Below, piece by piece: positions 31,752 through 44,478 of a stretch of 64,000 nt of DNA. The stretch lies in contig NGBS01000594.1 in NCBI GenBank assembly GCA_002245135.1, forward strand, positions 1-64,000, written 5' to 3'. The translations under genes and the position numbers were made by a program. The notes beneath the pieces were generated by a model. The model had not been told where the DNA came from and ran no database searches. It was given only the letters and a program-made list of their open reading frames with translations. The stretch comes from Proteromonas lacertae. Taxonomy: Eukaryota; Sar; Bigyra; Opalinata; Proteromonadidae. Each line of letters opens with the position of its first letter. Position 1 is the stretch's first letter.

Positions 31752-33037
31752 ATGGATATTCCAAAAAAGACTTTACCAGAACTATATTTACAATACAACT
31801 ATTTATCTGCTAAAGATTTCATCAATATTTGCACTCACTATGGTTATAGCGAAGATGAAGCTAAGACTTTTGTATATTCTTCTCCAAGATATCAGTTAGC
31901 ATCAAAAAGAGTTCGTCCTAAAAAATTAAGGTATACTACTATTAAAGTACCAGGTACTTTTATGATTGATTTTGCATTCTTTCAAGGAAATGATGGTCCT
32001 CCATCCTTATTTATTATTAATGTTGTATCGAGGAAAGTATGGGTTTATACTTTAGCAAGTAGAAGTGGTTTAGCTTTTGCAGAAGCTTTTACAAAGTTTG
32101 TATTTCAGAATAGGGTAAAAGGAATTTTAGTGGGAGAGGAGGAATATATGATTTTCATTGCTTCTATCATTTGTGATAGAGAAGGAGTATTTATAAGTAA
32201 TGAATTTCAAAATTTCTGTAAAAAGTATAAAATAAAGATACATTATAAAGATACAGATGAGCATAATATCATGGGTATTTTAGATAGAGCAGTTAGAACA
32301 ATAAAGGATCTTATTTATTATAGAGGAAGCACATATGATCAAAAGAATTTAATAAAAACACAAGCTGATTTAAATAATTTTATCCAAATGATTGTAAAGG
32401 ATTACAACAATACTCCTCATTCAGGAATTAAAGGATATACACCAAATGAAGTATATGATGATATGAGTCTACAATATAATTCCTCCATGAATCGAGGAAT
32501 TATAATAGAAATCTTAAAGCCAAAAAAGGATCTCCGTTTAATGTTGGAGATAAAGTAAGAGTTAAAGAAAGAGCAAAATCAAAATTAGATAAATCTCATA
32601 GGTATAGTGATCAAGTATATACGATAAAGAGGAAAAATCCTTTTTCATATGATATTGATGTATATGATGATGAAGGAAGAATAACTACCAAAAGATCTAA
32701 GGAGTTTGAATTACTAAATGTATCAGATACACATCCATCCTTTGCTAAACAGAATGAACAGTATTACAGAACAATAGGAAAGGAAATGCAACAGTATACA
32801 AGAGATCTTGATTATGTTCCTCCTGGTGTAGTTGTTAATGATAAACCTCAATTACAACCTGTTGCTGAAACAGTTCCTGTTAATCCTGCAGAACAAGCAG
32901 TGCAAGATTATAAGGATAATAATGCTGCACTTGATTTTGTTAATAAAGTTAGAAGGACAAGATCAGGAAGGATAAGTAGACCTAATCCTTTATACTCACG
33001 TAGTTTATATTTTTATGCTTTTTTGTTTTCCCAATAA
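31752..33037 (+). pseudogene. Polinton-type integrase (fossil B2)
   Basis: TFMIDFAFF, IICDREGVFISNEF and HNIMGILDRAVRTIKDLI mark an integrase core of the Polinton type, distinct from the B1 family. NVGDKVRVKERAK and a chromo/SH3-like tail follow. Broken, about one break; the core frame is open. Confidence 0.75.
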
Positions 33038-33260
33038 ATAAAACTCATAATAAGAAATATTACTTAAAAATTATCTCCATAATAAGTATTTCCTGTTTTT
33101 AAAATTTGAGATTGCCTTGGGATATTAAAAGGTTTACAATATGGCATACCCTTAAAACTAAAATCTTTATGATTTACAACGCCGTTATATTGAGGTTTTT
33201 CAGAGAAGTAAATTCCTTTAACATTTTTAGTATCGTTTTCTACAACTGTTAAAGTAAATA

Positions 33261-33761
33261 CTAATCGTTTTTGATATACTGAAAATAAGAATCAAATTTA
33301 CTTTTATATAAATCATTAGGTATTTGCCATGACATTTGTGGATTATTATACATGTAAAAATCAATACTATCAAAATCTGTAGATTGAAAAGATACATATT
33401 GATCTGCTAATATTGTCATCATAATATAATTATTATAAAAATCTAATTGTATAGGAAACATTTTTTCTCCTACCATATTATTACCTTTAATAATTACCAT
33501 ATCTATAGTAATAAATTGAGTACCAAGTTTCCAAGGAAATCCTACTTTTAATTTAGTAAATAGTACATTCTCGTAAATTGTTAATATACCATTAACAGCA
33601 GCATTGAGATCTGTTTTTTTAGCAACATCTTTAATATCCTCCTTGCTAGCCAATGTTTGAATATCAGGCATATTAATAAGGATATCTTCTGCAGCATCTT
33701 GCACTTCCTCTCTAATTGTTTCGATTATTTTTTGAATGTTATTTATGTTATTACCCAACAT
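33261..33761 (-). CDS. Unknown capsid-side protein (fossil B2)
   Basis: 166 residues, open as read. Residues 1-55 are helical; the rest is beta-like (LDFYNNYIMMTILADQY). It lies next to the ATPase on the same strand. Possibly a minor virion protein; no motif recognised. Confidence 0.4.
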   Translation of the reverse strand: MLGNNINNIQKIIETIREEVQDAAEDILINMPDIQTLASKEDIKDVAKKTDLNAAVNGILTIYENVLFTKLKVGFPWKLGTQFITIDMVIIKGNNMVGEKMFPIQLDFYNNYIMMTILADQYVSFQSTDFDSIDFYMYNNPQMSWQIPNDLYKSKFDSYFQYIKND

Positions 33762-33940
33762 TACAAAGAAAAATGTAAATGAATTAAAAGTTATTTTTCT
33801 TCCAATACTTTATCAAAATTTATCCTGAATTCGGATTTAGCTCTATCTATATAGAGGAAAGCATAAGGAGATGAATTAACTACTGCATTATACACTTTCT
33901 TAAAATCCTCAAAAGAATCTGGCCATAACTCCAAGGATTC

Positions 33941-34546
33941 TTATAAACTCCTTAAATTATCTTCAGTTAAACCTTTAAAGACTAAACAGTAATCAATTTG
34001 TAATCTGGCTTGAGGAGATAAATCAGTTATATACTGAGAACTAAATATTGTTTTGGACTTATAATGCCTATTGTGTTTAGTAATTGTATTAATAATAGGC
34101 ATCTTTAATTCAGAGGAAATATCATCAAATATAAAAATATTTTCAGGATAGGTCATATTACTCTTATCCACAGGATCCAAATCCTTCATCACCTTTTGTA
34201 AATTGTTATATCCTTCTTCTTCATTTATTAAAGAATCATATTTTTCATAGTATATACCATTATACTTTAACAACTGAAATATCTTTTCATATATAATATC
34301 ATTGTCCAATGTACTTACAAAAAAGAATACCTTTTGTTCTTCCTCAGAGGATAAGATGTTTTTCAAAATGTTATAGATTAAAGTTGTCTTACCTGATTTC
34401 TTTTTTGCTACAATAAATATATTGCTGAAAGGTTCCTCAAAGTACTCATAACCTAAAACACTCTTCGATGGCTTCTTTCTTTTCTTTGGTTTTTCCAAAG
34501 GTTCTACAGATAAGTTATTTATTATTTTAATATGATACATACACAA
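33941..34546 (-). CDS. Packaging ATPase, A32-like (fossil B2)
   Basis: Walker A KKKSGKTTLIYNIL and Walker B IFIFDDISSEL, with TIFSSQYITDLSP after. Clearly homologous to the ATPase remnant of fossil A but diverged. Open as read, about 201 residues. Confidence 0.85.
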   Translation of the reverse strand: MCMYHIKIINNLSVEPLEKPKKRKKPSKSVLGYEYFEEPFSNIFIVAKKKSGKTTLIYNILKNILSSEEEQKVFFFVSTLDNDIIYEKIFQLLKYNGIYYEKYDSLINEEEGYNNLQKVMKDLDPVDKSNMTYPENIFIFDDISSELKMPIINTITKHNRHYKSKTIFSSQYITDLSPQARLQIDYCLVFKGLTEDNLRSL

Positions 34547-34616
34547 AACAAAAGAAAAAAGAAAATGAAATATTTTAATGGAATTATCTTATGCGTCTAG
34601 TTCTTCTTCTCCTTGA

Positions 34617-35045
34617 TCATCCTCTTCTTCTTCTTCTTCTTATACCTAAACCTACTTTGCTTAAAGATTTAGATGCTATATTAGCAACTGTACTCCAAGG
34701 CTTTAAGACTGAATTAGCTATCTTAATTCCATTACTTAATACTTTATGATCATGCATGTATTTTCCTATCTTTTTAATAGTATCACCTAAACCTTTTCCT
34801 TTTCTTGGATGACCATATGAAATAGGATCACTTCCTTTAAAAGATCCTCCTCTTACTCTGCAACGTCTTCTTCTTCTTCTTCTGCCATATCCTTGTTTCT
34901 CAATAACATGAGAAATAGCATTGCCAGCATATGGTATTAACTTTGCTATTCCGCTTAAAATACCTTTTCCTTTTAACCAATTTCCTCCTCTGTACCTTCT
35001 TCTTCGTCCTCTTCTTCTTTTTTTTACTCGATGTGGCTTAAGATC
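34617..35045 (-). CDS. Small basic core-like protein (fossil B2)
   Basis: A frame of about 142 codons with no clear ATG. It has three Arg-rich blocks (RRRRGRRRRYRGG-like, YGRRRRRRRCR, IRRRRRRG) separated by hydrophobic glycine-rich segments. GG pairs follow the basic blocks (YRGGN, VRGGS), similar to adenovirus-type protease sites in core proteins pVII, pX and pVI. It fits a DNA-condensing or virion-interior protein matured by a clan CE protease. The assignment is by composition. Confidence 0.5.
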   Translation of the reverse strand, partial: DLKPHRVKKRRRGRRRRYRGGNWLKGKGILSGIAKLIPYAGNAISHVIEKQGYGRRRRRRRCRVRGGSFKGSDPISYGHPRKGKGLGDTIKKIGKYMHDHKVLSNGIKIANSVLKPWSTVANIASKSLSKVGLGIRRRRRRG

Positions 35046-35584
35046 CTTTTAATTTAAATGAGTATAACCCCATATTAAAAAACATTGAGAAATATAAAAA
35101 TGACTTACAATTTAAAACAGTCAATAATGCTTATTTGTTTCAAAAGTTATTATCAAAGCAAACATCAATGGATCAATGGTATGATAAAGGTAGTTATTTA
35201 AAACATATCAAAATCCTTTCATTGATAAATTAAAGATCAAATGGAAAGGTAGAAGATGAATAAAATGAATTCAACTTATAGATTAAATGAAAAATAACAA
35301 GAAAAAGTATGAATCACTGGAAGATAATTATTTGGAGTTAAATAAGATTCCTTTATACAAAGATCTAGTACAATTTTTTTATCTCTATACAAAGATCTGA
35401 AGTTATTTATTAAAATTTAGTAGTTAAATTTACATTGAATTATTTATTTATAGAGATAATCAAATTTTGAACAAATTTAGGGGTAAAATTTTTCATATTT
35501 ACAGTACATATAAGTAGTAGTAATCGAATATATAATAATGTTACATATGTTGACGTAATAGGTGATATCGGCACAAGTTATATA
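35046..35584. other. Gene-free end of fossil B2
   Basis: Decayed, AT-rich sequence between the basic core-like protein and the element terminus. A few short coding-like stretches occur but none can be assigned. Confidence 0.4.
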
Positions 35585-35678
35585 TATATCATTTTTACTC
35601 TCTATAACTAAGATAAAAATGATATTAGTTTGTTTTAAAAGTCATTGTATGATGAAATCGGCTCAACGGCGCACAACA
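35585..35678 (-). repeat. Polinton-family terminus
   Basis: The reverse complement starts TGTTGTGCGCCGTTGAGCC and continues in close match to 2500-2600 of the palindrome fossil. This defines a shared element end. Confidence 0.75.
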
Positions 35679-35891
35679 CTATCAACAGCAAATAGTGAAT
35701 TAAGTTAATACAATCTCATCAATATATGTAATCAATAGTGAATTACATTCATTTCATTTATATGAATGGAATACAATATTGTTCATCTTTATAAATATAT
35801 AATATAAAATTCGATATTTTTATAAAATCTCAAAGTAACAGTATATAATAATATACCACAATATATTATTAATTATTTGTATGATAACTTT

Positions 35892-36921
35892 CAGGGTTGT
35901 ATAAATAGGTCATGACCTTTCGGTAAAACCTATCTGTCATAGGTTTTGAAATTTTCTAGTAAATATTAGCTTACCTCTTTTGTAGTATATATCATTCTAT
36001 AAAATACCGAATTAACCAACATCCGATTAGTATTTACTGTTCTTGTAATTTGATTTTATACTTTGTAATGAGTAATATTATTACTTTATATATTTAATAT
36101 AAGTTTTAAAATGATATTAAAATTTTGAAAGAAAATATGACAAACATTTTGGCTTGTTAATAATGCAAATATTTGTTTTATAAGAGATAAATATGGTTTT
36201 AACATCACCAGTATAACATCAGATAATGCTAATAACATCGTGAAAGCTATACGAGATTTTTGTGGCAGTAACATAAGATGATTGAATCATACTCTACAGC
36301 TATGTATAAATTCTGCTATGATTAAGGATTGGATTATTGAAAAGTATTTTAAAATATTTACTGAATTAGCGCAACAATTAAAACTGTTGCAATATGAACA
36401 AAGTTAATGTAGTAGTTCCTACACTCACAACAACAAGATGGAATAGTATGTTTCTCTTGTTGAATAAGATATATGAGAATAGACAGATTCTAATTGATTA
36501 TAAGGAAATGAAATCAAAAGAATACTCAGATAATCTAGAAAAGTATAAGCAAAGTAAATTAATTGGAGTAATAAATGAGGAAAAAACAAAAGAAGATGCA
36601 CTTATTAAATATATTCCGAAGTCTGGAAATTTAGCTTATGTTATTCTTGAAAAAATGAAAGAAATTCTAAAACCTCTATACCAATTAACCATAACACTAG
36701 AAAATAGATCAATAACAATGGGTATGGCAATCCTGCATTATAAGAAAGCTATATACGAACTTAACACAGATGATTATCCTATGAAGATCAAAGAGTATGC
36801 AGAAACGATAAAGAAATATATGGTCGACAGGTTAGAAGTTATGACAAGAGATAGTGATATTCCTCTTCTTTGTGTTATGTTAGATCCTCGTTCAAAACAA
36901 TTCATTATAACTTTAGTATAA
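35892..36921 (+). mobile_element. hAT transposon relic
   Basis: It starts with CAGGGTTGTATAAATAGGT. A transposase remnant follows: ITSDNANNIVKAIRDF near 36200, then an open frame of 175 residues (36394-36921) with TRWNSMFLLL and LLCVMLDPRSKQF. These match the conserved TRWNS block and the FLDPRxK block of hAT transposases. The frame is interrupted upstream and the right end is not found. An old, inactive copy. Confidence 0.8.
36394..36921 (+). pseudogene. hAT transposase fragment
   Basis: Middle-to-late part of a hAT transposase with the TTTRWNS motif at residues 12-18 and MLDPRSK near residue 163. The N-terminal zinc finger and the C-terminal dimerisation domain are not seen in frame. Confidence 0.8.
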
Positions 36922-37041
36922 AAGTATTAATATCATAATCAAAACCACCATCACGTGTAGTATCTGTGTTTGTAGTGCAAGATGAATTGTTATTAAAATC
37001 AAAATTATCGAAATTTAAAAACAATACAATAACAGCAATTA

Positions 37042-40000
37042 TTATTTCTTATTTTTACCACATGTTTTTTTATGATTTTTCCAATCATTCGCTTGACAAT
37101 CTCTACTACAATAATACATTTCTTTACATTTACTACATTTCTTAAACTTTTCATTTAATTCTTCCATTCTTTTACAACTTGAATTTCCACACCTTTTCAA
37201 TAATCGAGTCTTCTTCTCTTTATTATCATATTCCAATATGTCTTTATTCTTTTCAATGAATGACTTATAATAATTACATTTCTTTGCAATTATATGAATT
37301 ATTGGAATTCCAGGAATAGTGTATTTATTATATTCTAATACTTCTTTTATTTGACATTTTGGATTTATTCTAACCCAATGTTGTTTCATAAAATGATTAC
37401 GCAATTTTTCTTCATTTTCACCTGGTTCAGCCATTGAATAAGGTTTTGTATAATATTCCATTATAAACACTTCAATATTACTAATATGATAAACATTACA
37501 AACATCCCAAGGAGCTGAAGGATATTTATTATCAGGTAATGCAACTTCAAGGTGTTTTATTAATTCATCATTTTCACATACTCTTTGAATGAAATCAATC
37601 TGACTATATTCAGGATATAACAATAAGAATGGGAAATATAATAAACCATCATCATCGATTTGTGGATCAGATATATATTGTTTCATATCTTCAAATAATG
37701 AAGGACCAACTAGATATTTTCTTTTTTTATAATATTCATGAACTATTTTTAATTGTTCTTTTCGAAATTTCTCTCTTTCTTCTTCTTCTTCTATTATTCT
37801 ATCTTCAACATCTTTTTCTTCACTCAACTGATAGAACAATACATATGGAATAAAATGAGAATAATATAAATCATTCATATTACATTCATTCATTACTTTA
37901 TCATCATTGAATATATACCATTTATTTTCATCAGGAGATTTGCATTTTGCAATATAATGACCAGATTCCATACTACCCCAATGACTTGTCATACCAATTA
38001 AATCATATATTCTTCTTTCTCCTCCTATTCAAAATGTAATTCATGAATATATATAATATACTTTCATTTGTTATGGATAATTCATCAGATCTATTCACAC
38101 TCTTTGATTTATCAGTTAGATTTAACTGAATGATTAATATTTTGGGGAATTTACTTAATAGTGTGATATGAATTGATGGTAGTGTACGATCGCAATTACA
38201 GCAACATCTATCAACAAAACTATAAGAGTATAATAACAAACAATTTTCTAACTCAACACTTGAAACATTTTCACCAATTCTTCTTTTAGGTACAGGAACT
38301 GATATACCAAAATTTTTAAAACTCTCATTTTCTATCAATTCACCACATGTAAGACAAGAAATTCTATTCAACATTTCCACTTCAAATACTTCACTAATTA
38401 CATTAGAATTATTAGTTGAAATGCCAAAACTATATTCTAATAATTTCAATAGCAATATTAAAAATTCATGTGCATCTTGTTGTTTATCAACTTCAAAATT
38501 ACTATTACATGTTATGGCTGATTTTATTTCTAATGGGTTTATTACTGTATTATTCTTATCATTAGTCCATAAATCTTTTAATAATTTAACAAATGTGTTT
38601 TTCATTTCATTATTATCATCATTTACTTCCAATTCTATTACATAATCTCTTAATGGTTTGATATGAACTAAGCATTGTAATATTGAGTTCATATAGCAAG
38701 TGCTACCTTCATTTACTAAACCACATGTATCACCCACATTAGGAATAGAAGTTTCATAGTAGATATTGTTTTCATCAATTGGCTGTAATTTTGGTTGTTG
38801 TGGTAGTGTTGGAAGATAATTATAATATGATAATATTCTTTCATTGATTATTCTATCTTTCTTTTTATTATGCGTATTACTATTCTTTTGTAAATCAATT
38901 GTTATAATTACATCTCCTGATTCTTCAATTTTGAAATCACTTCCATATACTGAATCTTTAAGTATTGATTTACAATATGTAATTTTTGCATTTTTAAACT
39001 GTCTATCACCTATATAATGTGAAACTAATACTTTTGATATAAAAGGTGATGATTCAGGTGATTTATCATTGGATACTGTAATATAATACATTCTTTTAAA
39101 ACACATTCTTTCTTGCAATCCACATATACATTCCTTTATTTGATCATCACAATCCAATACTTCTCGCTGATCATTTATTACATGTATAAAACAATTATTT
39201 AATAAGTAAATCATTTCTCTTTTCTCTAGAGTTGCTAAATGAACCAAACAGTATTTATTATCATTACTACAATAGATATCTCCATCAAACATATATATAA
39301 ACGGTTTTAATTCAATTTCATTTATCTCTTCAACTAATGTATTATTTCCTAATTTCAATTTATCACCATGATATAAACAATTGTACCAAACTAATTCTTG
39401 AAACAATAATTTAAATAACTGGGAAGTATTTCCTTCCTCATAAACTCTTTTAAATTTTTCATCAATTTCCTTAATATCATCTTCTCCTGCTCTATGCTTC
39501 ACACAATCATAAATATAATCAAATACTTCATCTGATATAAATTCCATTTCATGTTCATTAATTCTATCATAACATTTGGTTTTGGGATCTTTAAATGGAA
39601 TAGAATACTTCACTATATAATGAGATAATGTACTATCAAATGTGGTTGTTCTATTGGATATTTTATCTTTATTTTCATTTGATTCAGATGGATATAAATA
39701 TGTCCTTATAAATTTCATATAACCAAGTTTACCAACGATTCTTTTTATACCTTTTGAATATAATTTATCCCAATAATTTTCATCATAACATTCTTTATAA
39801 ATTGATGCATAATAGATATGTCTTGGAACATTTCCATATCTACTATTAAACTCTTTTGCTATATTTACCAAATCAGGAGGTAAACATTTTTCTTCCCATT
39901 CTTCAATTTCATCTTTACTAAATACATCCATAAAGTAATATTTTCTATGATAAGCATCAGTATTTTCTGTTAATGATTTATAATTTTTATCATCTGGTGA

Positions 40001-43000
40001 AGTAACATATAAGTATATATTACCTTTAGGATCATTATCTTGAACATCATAAGAATCACATATCACAATATCAAAGAATTTTCTTTCACTATCACATTCT
40101 ATTTTTTTTCTCTCTAAATAGTATTTATCACAAACTATTTTATCATCTTTTGTTTTTGCTTTAAGAACACATACAGTAATCTTATTGCCTTTCAATATTT
40201 CATTTAATTCTATAATTCTATTTAATATATAGATAACAAACGAAGTTTTTCCACAACCTGGATTTCCTCTCAACAAAACTCTCGTAGGATTGTCATATAT
40301 TTGGCATTGTTCAAAATAGTTAAGAAGATGTTTTGCGTAATCATCATTTATCTCTTCAGCTTTTTCATCATTCAGTGTAACACAAAGTGATTTAATATTT
40401 TCTATTACTTTTTCTTTATACTGTTTATAACAATATATTAAATATTTCAATTCATTCCATATATCTTTATAAACATCTCTAACATATACTATTCTATTAG
40501 GATATTGATATATATCACAATAAATTTTTATAGTTCTATCACTATCATTGTATTCTGGACTTGAATCTCCAAATATTTTACATAAAGAGTTTGTAACTAT
40601 TATTTATATAATTAATATATATATATATACTTTCTCGATTTTTACTATGAGCATTTAAATTACTCTTTATAAGATCTAAAAATGATTCTGTATTATTTAT
40701 TCTATTTTTATCTGTTTCGTCAATCTTTTCTTCAGTAATTGTATTATGTTCAAAGTCTTTTTGAAATGTATTTAATTTTTCTACTGCTAGATTCTTTTCA
40801 TCAAATACTAACTTCTCTTTTAGTTTTTCCCATTCTCCAATAATTCTTGATTTCTTTTCAACTAGAGATTCATTGGAATGATCTTCAATTACAGGTTCTT
40901 CTTTTGCTTTCTTTATTATCGTTTCACATATTCTATAATCATGTTTTATCTTTTCTTCTTCAACTTCATAACGTATTATATTTATTGAAAGATTTGAATA
41001 CCCTGTAACTTCTAAATCTATAGATTTATTATCACTAATAACTATATGTAATTTTTCTTCATTCTTTTGATGTAATGTTTCTGAATTCTTTTGATCTATT
41101 AAATATTTATTTAATTCATCAGAATTCATATTATAAGTTGAAAATCTTAATCTTTTAGATTTTATTGACATTATTAATTTTTGTGATTTATTCTTTTTTT
41201 CATTTCCTCTACCAGTTGATTTCATTTCATCCCATTTGTAAGTTTTATTCATTTCTTCTACTATTTTATTTTGGAATACTCCATAATGTCCAAAACCAGT
41301 ATCACCTTCTTCAAGTGATGATGTTACTTTATTCTGATTGTATGCAACAAATACAATATTGAATATTGGATTACATTTATCCAATTGATCTATAATAACT
41401 TCATTATTAATACTTGAATTGATTTCTTCTTTAATTGACTATAATAATATTAATAATACAACAATATACAGCAATAATATCATTCTTCATAGCTTTTTTA
41501 TCTTCATCATTCTTCTTATCATTATATATTACATCAATCAAATAATCTTCTAAGTCATGTAATATTTGTTCATCTTTTATGACAACTTCAACTGCATCAT
41601 TTTTCTTTTCAAGTTCTAATATTTCTATTTGTTCAACTACTTCTTGCAATTTATTTTCTAATTTCGAAATTTCAGATGCTAATGTTTTATTTTCTTCTAA
41701 TAATTCATTTGATGAATCACTACCATTTAATGAATTATCATTTTCATGTTTTCTTTTCTTTGGTATATTAGTAGTTTCTAATGTTTTATTTTCTTCTAAT
41801 AATTCATTTGATGAATCACTACCATTTAATGAATTATCATTTTCATGTTTTCTTTTCTTTGTTTTGTTTGAATCAATTCCTGATTCGCTTTTTCTTTTTA
41901 TTAAACTATATATACTTTCTTCTAATTCTTTCTTTTTCCCTTCTAATTCTACATCATTATTTGTTATTTTTGTAAAAGTTTTCTTCTCACTAGTATCTAA
42001 ATATTTCTTTTTATAATCACCATACATTTGAACTATGACATTATACCCTCTATAATAAAGTTCATTTATCAAAAACTATATAATTATATATAAAAATATT
42101 AATTATATACATAACTCTCACAAATTATTCTCTTTGATCTATCCATACTATTTATTATCTCTTTCTTTTTTTTCTCTGGGATATATCCATTATCATATAA
42201 CGCATTTGCAAGAATTTCTTTATCATTTTCATTATTACTCATATATTCATTTAGTCTTTTCAAATTACTGATTATATATGATTTATGATAGCTATATAAC
42301 ATCTATACAATAATAATTATAATAAATACATTTAGAAATGCTATCACAGTATTCTTAGTTGGATGATTATTAGAAATTGTCATTTGTAATCCAGTAATAC
42401 TATATTTGTTAATAATACATGAATCTATTGCTGGAAAATTAATTATTCTTCCAAAATCCACATAAATACCATCAAATATAAATCCATCAGAAATAAAACC
42501 ATCTTCTATTAATCCACTAATTCTATCACCTTCTATCTTTGCATTTGGTATTGTTAATCCGGTAATTACACAATCTTTAATTCTAGTATAACTCTTTGTT
42601 ACACCGTTAACTGTTATTTCACAGTCTTTTACTATTCCTTTTTTTATATCTAATGAATAATTGTCATTTATAATATATATAACACCAGTTTCAAGTTCTA
42701 CATAAGTAACTCTATAGTTGTTAATTCTACACTTACCAATTCTATTATTCTCATCCTCATTAAGATAATCAATAAATCTATCCATGTCGATATAAGTTAA
42801 TCTATATTCAGGTAGATTAACTGGAGATTCTTTACTATTTGTCTTATAATAACCATTATCTTCGAATATAATGTGACACATTCTTTCAAATATCAGTGGA
42901 TCTTTATTATTCATTATATCACCTTCAAATACTTCATATAATAATTTATAATCCTTACTATCAAAAAAATAATGACTTAATATGTATTTTTCCATTTCTT

Positions 43001-43898
43001 TTGATATATATCTCAATGTGTCAGGTATTATATTAAATTCATTTGTATCATATACAAATAATTTATCTTCATAATCAGGTGGAATATATAATGGTAATTT
43101 CTTAGTAGATTCTGTAATACTATTACCAAAATAGTCACCTATTCTTTCTGACGAATAACCGACTATAAAATTGCCATACACAAGTGCATTTTTGATTCTT
43201 ATTTCTTTACTATTATTACTTATTTTACTTCGATTAATTATCATCTCTAATTCTTCTCTAGTGAACTGAGGTATGTAGTATTGAATGGGACATCTCTTAT
43301 TTGCCATGATTTTATATTTATCTGCTTTTGGAGCACTAAGCATGATTATTATATTATCATCACTGAAATCATCTTCATGGATCACTTCATTATCGCATAT
43401 AACTATTGTTTTACCCTTTAAATCAGGTATTTCTTTATTTCTTGTAAGGAATTTATGAGTATTTGATAATCTATAATAATATTTTTCTGTCTCTTTCTCG
43501 CCAAACACTAATATGTTATATTCATCAAAATAACTGTCATTATTAAGACAATAAGCCAAAAAACAGCATAATGTAGTCTTTCCCAATTTTCTATTGCCAT
43601 AAATTAAAAAGCAATTCTGAAATTCTTTACCTTCACCTTCTTTCTTGGCTTCACCTTTCTTCCCTTCACCTTGGTTCTTGCATTTATTTTGATTCTTTTT
43701 AATTACACCTTTAATATCGTTATAAATGTTTACGTAACAACCTCTTACTAAGATCATAAAATCATCAGTAGATTTATCAGTAGAATCATCAGAAGAAGGA
43801 CAATACTTAAAATAATACACTCCTCCTACAATATTGTTAACTCTTTCCAACTTCAACTTGTTGATATCAGAATAACTTATTCCATAGTTAAAACTCAT
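37042..43898 (-). CDS. Twin Crinkler/RHS-type NTPase fused to a ubiquitin-specific protease and MYND finger
   Basis: Six exons (42330-43898, 42111-42302, 41470-42075, 40631-41438, 38062-40596, 37042-38024) with introns of 27-37 nt give one frame of 2,230 residues. Module 1: P-loop GNRKLGKTT, IVICDNE, then LSAPKADKY and FTREELE. Module 2: GNPGCGKTS, IVICDSYD, TSPDDKNYK, FSKDEIEEW and YGNVPRHIYY. This order matches the RHS/Crinkler ATPase. Each is preceded by a header ending VR-x-Y (ILVRGCYVNIYND, VYVRDVYKDIWNE). A coiled-coil region with two 33-residue repeats lies between. The protease has Cys box NEGSTCYMNS, DKQQDAHEF, a CxxC pair and His box SGHYIAKC...WYIFNDD. A MYND finger (CSKCKEMYYCSRDC) ends it. 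Probably a nuclear deubiquitinase or effector-like protein; substrate unknown. Confidence 0.82.
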
Positions 43899-44045
43899 CA
43901 AAATAAAAGAAATGCAATAACTATACTCTTCAAATGTTTTAATAATCAAATGAAACGTATAGTTACAATCATTTCAATTTTCAAGCTTTTTGACAAGCTT
44001 TCTGAGAAAAATGCAAATAAAGGAATAAAGAAGGAAATGGAAGAA

Positions 44046-44299
44046 TTTATATATATAGCAGATTTAGAAGTAATTTACAAAGTGAATATGATAGTATATT
44101 AGCAGATACAGAAAGTCATCAAGACAAAGTAATTACAGAATTAAATGCTAAGATTGCCAATGAACAAATCAAAAGTAGAGATACTTTATTAAATAACAGA
44201 GAATTGAAAGTGACAAGAAATAAAGCAGAAATCAACAAAATCAAATTCAAGAATTTCACAACATCAAAATGTGGTTTTATTAAGCAAATCCAAAGGTAA
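44046..44299 (+). pseudogene. Charged coiled-coil remnant
   Basis: An open stretch of about 80 codons (SEYDSILADTESHQDKV ... KCGFIKQIQR) without a start codon, between two minus-strand genes. The flanks (43950-44045, 44300-44478) hold no gene. Probably a decayed gene or an exon without visible partners. Confidence 0.3.
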
Positions 44300-44478
44300 T
44301 TCAACCAGAACAATATCCATTATCATTAACGCAGATGGAAGAAGAAGAAAAATGCCTTTATTTCTGAATTAATAATAGATATTAACATCTCCTTAATTAG
44401 TAGTTATAAAGAAATAATAAAATATTTCTATTCAGAAAATAACAAAGTTCAAAATATAATACACTTTAAATAACAAAA

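Larger units (their letters stand above)
28959..35678. mobile_element. Polinton/Maverick fossil B2
   Basis: Remains of a small membrane protein, a polymerase N-terminal region, an unknown nuclear-type protein, an integrase, two or more capsid-side proteins, a packaging ATPase and a basic core-like protein lie here in two divergent blocks meeting near 30.7 kb. The right end (to 35678) carries the terminus GGCTCAACGGCGCACAACA shared with the palindrome fossil. The polymerase catalytic part is missing and the left end is undefined. Broken, several breaks; long frames suggest moderate age. Confidence 0.65.

Noticed and set aside
24758-35678. One large Polinton bounded by the TGTTGTGCGC ends at 24758 and 35678
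   Set aside because: The 24758 end pairs over 44 bases with 25249 and has a matching GTAAT duplication, and the sequence next to 35678 differs from it after the first 18 bases.
41579-42016. Plus-strand frame with Ser/Asn/Phe repeats
   Set aside because: Shadow of the coiled-coil linker with its 33-residue repeats in the NTPase-protease gene.
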